Assembly (NCBI GenBank): GCA_027946555.1
Contig: JAPEVC010000307.1
Coordinates: 1-34,228 of the forward strand
Source of the DNA: Gnomoniopsis sp. IMI 355080
Lineage: Eukaryota > Ascomycota > Sordariomycetes > Diaporthales > Gnomoniaceae
DNA length: 34,228 nt
Direction of reading: 5' to 3'
Position numbers and translations under genes: made by a program. Under the pieces are notes generated by a model. That model saw nothing but the letters and a program-made list of their open reading frames with translations, was not told the origin of the DNA and did not search any database. Below are positions 29,480-34,228 of this stretch, one piece after another (the first letter of the stretch is position 1; every line of letters starts with the position of its first letter).

Positions 29480-32449
29480 GCGGAGGGTGACTCGATAGAC
29501 TCGATATTAATCCAGTCGAGTCCGACCTATAAGTATCGATAGACTCGATATCGATCCTATTGATCCTTAATTAAAGGAATTAGATATAAGGATATAGTTA
29601 TCACTATAGTAGATAGTTTTATTAGATAGTTCTTTAGTTATTAATCTAAATATTCACCTCTAAATAGCTTTATAGCTTTTAATCAGCACCTTAAGAATAT
29701 CGTTAATATTAATCCCGCATACCTCTGTAACCGATCTGCTAATATAAATCCTCTAACTATAACTGATACTTACGGGTATTTAGTGTGATTATTATACGGT
29801 GCTAAGTTCTTTATAAAATTAGATATTAAAGATGCGTATTATCGAGTGCGTATCCGGTAAGGCGATAAGTGGAAGACGGCATTCCGTATGCGGTATAGTT
29901 ACTTTGAGTTTCTTATGATGCCTATGGGCCTTACTAATGCCCCGGCCACGTTCCAGAACTATATTAATAAAGCGCTCTGTAGGCTAGTCGATATCTACTA
30001 TATAGTATACCTCGATAATATCCTAATCTACTCCCTAGACCGAGAAACCTATATATAGTATATCCAGGCTGTTTTAGATCGCCTCCATACTGCTGAGTTA
30101 TATTATAAGCCCTCTAAATATATATTCTATATAGAGAGTATAGACTTCTTAGGGTTTATTATTTTACCCCGCGGAGTATTAATAGATCGCCGGTATATCG
30201 ATACTATACTCTAATAGCCTCTCCCGAGAACCTACTATAATATACAGGTATTCTTAGGGTTCTGCAATTTCTATCGGCGTTTTATTAAAGGCTACTCTAG
30301 GATAGCTACTCCTCTATTATCTCTACTTAAAAATAGTAAGAATAGGAAGAAACCCGGGCTAATAGCCCTTTCCCTTAGCGAATAATTAGCATTCTAGCGG
30401 CTACTCGCCGTATTCTAGAATATGCCTCTTTTATAGCACTTTAACCTATTACTACCTATTAGGGTAGAGATAGATATATCTAATTTTACTCTTATTAATA
30501 TTCTATCCTAGCTATAATTAGATAGGCGTTAGCACCCTATAGCCTTTTAGTCTAAGAAATTATTAGGTATAGAGGTAAACTATAATACCCCGGACCTTAA
30601 GCTAATGGCTATTATAATATCGTTTAGATATTAGCGATATTACCTCGAAGGGTCTTATTATAAGATAAAGGTCTTAATAAATTATAAGAATCTTAAATAC
30701 TTCTTTTAGAAGCCTCGCTTAAAGGGCAGGCAGTCCTATTAATATATAGAATTAATTCTATATAACTTTATTTTATAATATCGGGTAGGTAAGTTAAACC
30801 CTGCCGATAGCCCGTTACAAAGACTAGATTATAAGGGCGAGAAGCCTGCGAATTATAATCTGCTTATTAGATTATAGTCTAAAATAATATAGAGCGTTTT
30901 AGCTAGCTATATCCTATAAAAGGATTAACTTATCCTATAAGATATTATACGGGTATAGGGCGTAATATTATAAGAAAGTATATATAAACCTATTATATTA
31001 TTTCCTTTATAGGAGGCTATCTGTTAAGTATAAGCTAAGGACTAGATATATATTCGCCTCTATTCCGCGTTAGAATAAGAGGGCTTATAGCTTAAGGTAA
31101 AAGATTAGACTTATGAAAACGGGGTTCTCTACCTTAAAAGTAGGATATATATCCCTGATAATATAGCGCTCTAGAATAAGATTTTAAAGCTATACTACGA
31201 CGATCTGCTTATAGGTCACTTTAGTATTAACCGGATACTAGAGGTGATTCGCCGGAAGTTCACCTAAGAAAGCCTAAGGTCCTTAGTTAAAGACTAGGTA
31301 AATAGATGCCCTATATATAAAGAAAATAAAAGCCCTAGGTATAAACCTTATAGCGAGTTATCCCCCCTTCCTATACCTGTAAGACCTATAAAAGAGCTAG
31401 TAATAGATTTTATTATAGGTCTACCACTTATGCTTTAGAATGGCAGCGAAGTGGATATAATCCTTATAGTAATTAACCGCTATTTAAAGATTAATCGCTT
31501 ATTCCTAGTTAGAACCGATATTATATCTATAGAATTAGCAGAGTTATTTTATAATAAGATTAAACTTATTTTTAAAGCGCCTTTAGGTATTATATTAGAT
31601 AAAGGGCTAGTCTTTACTAATACTTTCTAGGCAGACCTATACTATTTATTAAAGATTAAGTATCGTTTATTAATAGCGTTTTATCCCTAAACCGATAGGT
31701 AATCGGAATAGACTATCCAGATAATCGGTTATTATCTGCGTTATTTTATAAACTTAATATAAGGAAACTAGCTAAAGTTACTCCGATCAGCATAATATAT
31801 ACTAAATAACAGCCGTAATGCCAAGATAGGCATAACCCTAGTATAATACTTATTCGGATTTCACCTATACCTACGACTCGATAATAAGGACGCTATTATA
31901 AAGGGGGCGCTAGGTATAAAAATACAGTTAAAACGCCTAGAATAAGCCTGCGAAGAGATAAAGGAATATTAGTAAACTATAAATAAAGCTATAGTAAAAT
32001 ATTATAACTAAAAGTATTAGCTAAAGGAGTTTTAGCGAGGAGACTATATTCGATTATCTACCTGTAACTTTAAATTTAAAGGTAAGGCGAAGAAGCTATT
32101 ATTATAGTTTATAGGACCTTTTAAAATTCTAGAGAAGATCGGCTTATAAATATACTACTTAGCATTACCCGATAAATACGCTCGACTTTATAATATATTC
32201 TATATATTACTCCTAGAACCCTGGCAGACTTAATAAGGCACTATACCCTTAAAGCCTTTAATAATACCTAAGCTAGAAGATAATAAAGAGTAAGAGGTTA
32301 ATAAGGTAACTAATTTATATATTATCCGAGGAACCCTTTATTACCTTATAAAATAAAAAGGCTAGCTATCCGAGTATAGTATCTAGGAACTTAAGGAGTA
32401 TTTAGATAATACTTCTAAATACCTCCGGCGTTTCGAACGGAATTAATAG
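29480..32449 (+). mobile_element. RIP-degraded Ty3/Gypsy (chromovirus) pol remnant
   Basis: One plus-strand frame, broken by many TAA/TAG, can be followed across the pol domains. Reverse transcriptase is at about 29720-30260 (KLDIKDAYYRVRIR, FLMMPMGLTNAPATFQNYIN and YLDNILIYS). RNase H is at about 30460-30720 (YYLEGSYYKIKVLINYKNLK). The integrase zinc region is at about 31090-31330, the integrase core from about 31380 (ELVIDFIIGLPLM), and the chromodomain at the end, about 32300-32445 (TSKYLRRFERN). The order RT-RNaseH-IN-chromodomain defines Ty3/Gypsy chromoviruses. No gag or protease is seen, so the element is 5'-truncated or unrecognisable there. The catalytic YLDD is changed to YLDN. Damage is substitutions toward A/T with frame mostly kept, the pattern of RIP. 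The left edge is taken near the composition change; no LTR pair or target duplication was found. It is certainly inactive. Confidence 0.85.
29492..29551. repeat. 16-base direct repeat at the left edge of the RIP block
   Basis: TCGATAGACTCGATAT occurs exactly at 29492-29507 and 29536-29551, 44 bases apart. The CGA-rich region marks the abrupt shift into TA-rich DNA and could be left from an LTR or untranslated leader. Confidence 0.55.
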
Positions 32450-34228
32450 CGAAAAAAGCATTCTAGGAATATAGCGACTATTTAATGATATCCGGGCTAG
32501 ATATTAGCGAGGAACCTGCAGTATATATATATATTATTAGTCCATAATCTAGTATAGGAGTAATAAAATTAATTATAGCTATTACTAGGGTATTACCCTA
32601 AGGCTATTATTAGGGAGCTACCCTTTAAGCATATAGCTGGTTATAGGCGCTACCCGATCGAAAGTAAGGCTATTACTAGGGTACTACCCTTATCCCTCCT
32701 TCCTTATAAAATAGATTTCTTAATAAGGTAATAATATAGGGTAACCGCCGCCGCTATAGCGAGGGGGCTCCGGGGAGGCGCCTGGTCGTTATTATCGTTA
32801 TCCAGGATATCCTAGATACCCGGCGTAGTATATAGCTAATCCGATACCTCTAATATAAACTCACAAAGAGCCAGCTCCTAGGGGATATAGCCAGGGTTAC
32901 CTAGCTATAAGCGTAATAATAGGCTCGCCTAATAGGCGAGGATATAAGCCTATATAAATAACGGTTAGCCTATATTTTACTTAAGGATTATTGTAAAACC
33001 TACCTTAGATATATTAGGCTTAGGAGGCTTCCTAGCTATCTAGACCGCTAACGAATAGCAGATATTAACTATACCGATATAGGCTATATTAACCTATAAT
33101 AATATTAATATTAGTAAACTAATAGCGAGATAATAATGCTTATAGAGATCTCGGTCTTCTTAGAGGCGATAAGGCCCTAGGTTAAGAAATAAGCGTTTCT
33201 TATCGCTAGGAAGGCAAGGAGAAAGCGGTACTCCGCCTTAGCGACGGCGGCATATCCTAGCTTATCTAGGAAGTTATAGGGCCTAGGGCCAGGGTTATCA
33301 TTATCGCCTAACTAATATAACTTATCGGCTCCCAAGTTAATAGGCACCGACTAGGCGGTATTAGCTTAGCGGATTATAATTATAAAGTTATATAGATTAC
33401 CTAGGATAGCAGCTGGATATTAGATAGAGGGTTAGCAGATAATCGTTAATAAATCGTTAAGGCATTACTATATACTCCCTAATAAACCTTATTATTTATA
33501 GAGCAGGAGTTATAGGCAGTTACGCCTGCCTACTTATAAATATACTAGATATTAAGGAAGGTATTAATATCGGGCTTAAAGTTATATTTAGTATTAGAGA
33601 GGCACTTATAGTATACTAGGATAAGGACAATAAGGCCGGTGGTACGCTTGGCAGCCGCCTTACGGGCGCGGGCGTTCCGATGCTAAGGAGGCATTATATA
33701 GCCGGCAGGGAGAGGAAATTAATAATAATAATAATGAGGGGGCGAGGCGTAAGAGGATTAAAGGCGAGATTAATAATACTTACGGCTAACTCGATAGTTA
33801 TTAGATTGAAAAGGGAAGGAAGGAAGTTTAAAAATAAAGCTATCGCGACTGCCAGTTTATATTATATGCGGGTGGTCCGAGCGCTTTATCGTCGGGTTAA
33901 CGGCGGAACGGCGTTAAACCAGGCCACCCCTATTACCCTAGTGGTATACTAACACACCTCTAGAATCCCGCACCCCACCTAATAATAATTTATACGAGTT
34001 TCGCTATAGAGGGCTATAGTATAGAGGGGAGATAGTTATTATAATAGAATTAGGAAGGGCTACACTAGGTATATAAAGCGCTAGTATATCGCTAATACCT
34101 AGCCCATTCCCCGCTTCTACTTTATTAAGGATTCTTACTCCTATAAGAATCAGCTTCTATATTATTAGAGAGCTAATATTAATATTATTATTACCACCCC
34201 TATTAGTGATCTCTGCCTGACTGCAGTA
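32450..34228. repeat. RIP-degraded repetitive DNA of unknown type
   Basis: About 1.8 kb of TA-rich DNA with dense stops in all frames, continuing to the right edge. It may include a 3' LTR of the Gypsy element and a second repeat. A GC-rich patch at about 33630-33950 holds the only open frame (33680-33952), which shows no domain and is probably chance. The other strand at 33550-33690 also gives a basic, protein-like but interrupted stretch. No terminal repeats identified. Confidence 0.5.
32578..32690. repeat. Three related 22-23-base direct repeats
   Basis: GCTATTACTAGGGTATTACCCT (32578-32599) recurs with few changes at 32602-32624 and 32668-32690. The first and third copies contain a small palindrome AGGGTA-N-TACCCT. 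They lie just downstream of the Gypsy chromodomain, where LTR or untranslated sequence is expected. Confidence 0.55.

Noticed and set aside
33680..33952. 90-codon open frame inside the RIP block
   Set aside because: Basic, Ile-rich composition follows from TA-rich DNA; no domain or homologue recognised.
1..34228. tRNA, rRNA, CRISPR arrays
   Set aside because: I scanned for T-arm-like GGTTCRANNC with matching stems, 5S-like boxes and regularly spaced repeats and found none that held up.

Overview
The window is nuclear DNA of a filamentous ascomycete (Pezizomycotina, most likely a sordariomycete). Genes have short GT-AG introns of 51-180 bases with CTRAY-type branch points. Families present include an Fmp25-type RCC1 protein, COG3, a YMC-type mitochondrial carrier, a HET-domain protein and a fungal microsomal P450. 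A chromodomain Ty3/Gypsy retrotransposon is riddled with the AT-shifted point mutations typical of repeat-induced point mutation (RIP).

Layout. Positions 1-8.6 kb form a compact housekeeping block: the first 46 codons of an unidentified minus-strand gene running off the left edge, the FMP25-like gene (minus), COG3 (plus, sharing a head-to-head promoter with it) and a mitochondrial carrier (plus). From 8.6 to 29.4 kb lies an accessory region with wide intergenic spaces. It holds an ankyrin-repeat relic, an alpha/beta hydrolase, an AT-rich RIP-like island with degraded coding remnants, a membrane-anchored SAM methyltransferase, a polytopic membrane protein, an FAD oxidoreductase divergent from that membrane protein, a broken short-chain dehydrogenase, a second alpha/beta hydrolase, a large HET-domain protein and a P450. 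From about 29.5 kb to the right edge almost everything is AT-rich RIP-damaged repeat, including a 5'-truncated Ty3/Gypsy chromovirus pol (29.5-32.45 kb) and an unidentified repeat.

How the genes may work together. The housekeeping genes are independent. In the accessory region, the methyltransferase (CFA-synthase-like in its motifs), the multi-TM protein and the FAD protein (COG2907-like amine-oxidase fold) occupy a contiguous 5.3 kb. They recall the bacterial pairing of COG2907 flavoproteins with CFA-synthase-like methyltransferases in lipid modification; that this is a functional lipid- or metabolite-modifying unit is my inference. The P450 has an unusual I-helix without the normal acid/threonine pair. 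Two copies of a hairpin-forming element 10.5 kb apart, several pseudogenes whose stops fit CpA-to-TpA changes, and the adjoining RIP block suggest a decaying, rearranged accessory segment next to a stable core segment.

No tRNA, rRNA or CRISPR array was recognised. All intron and start choices come from reading the sequence; no database search was possible.
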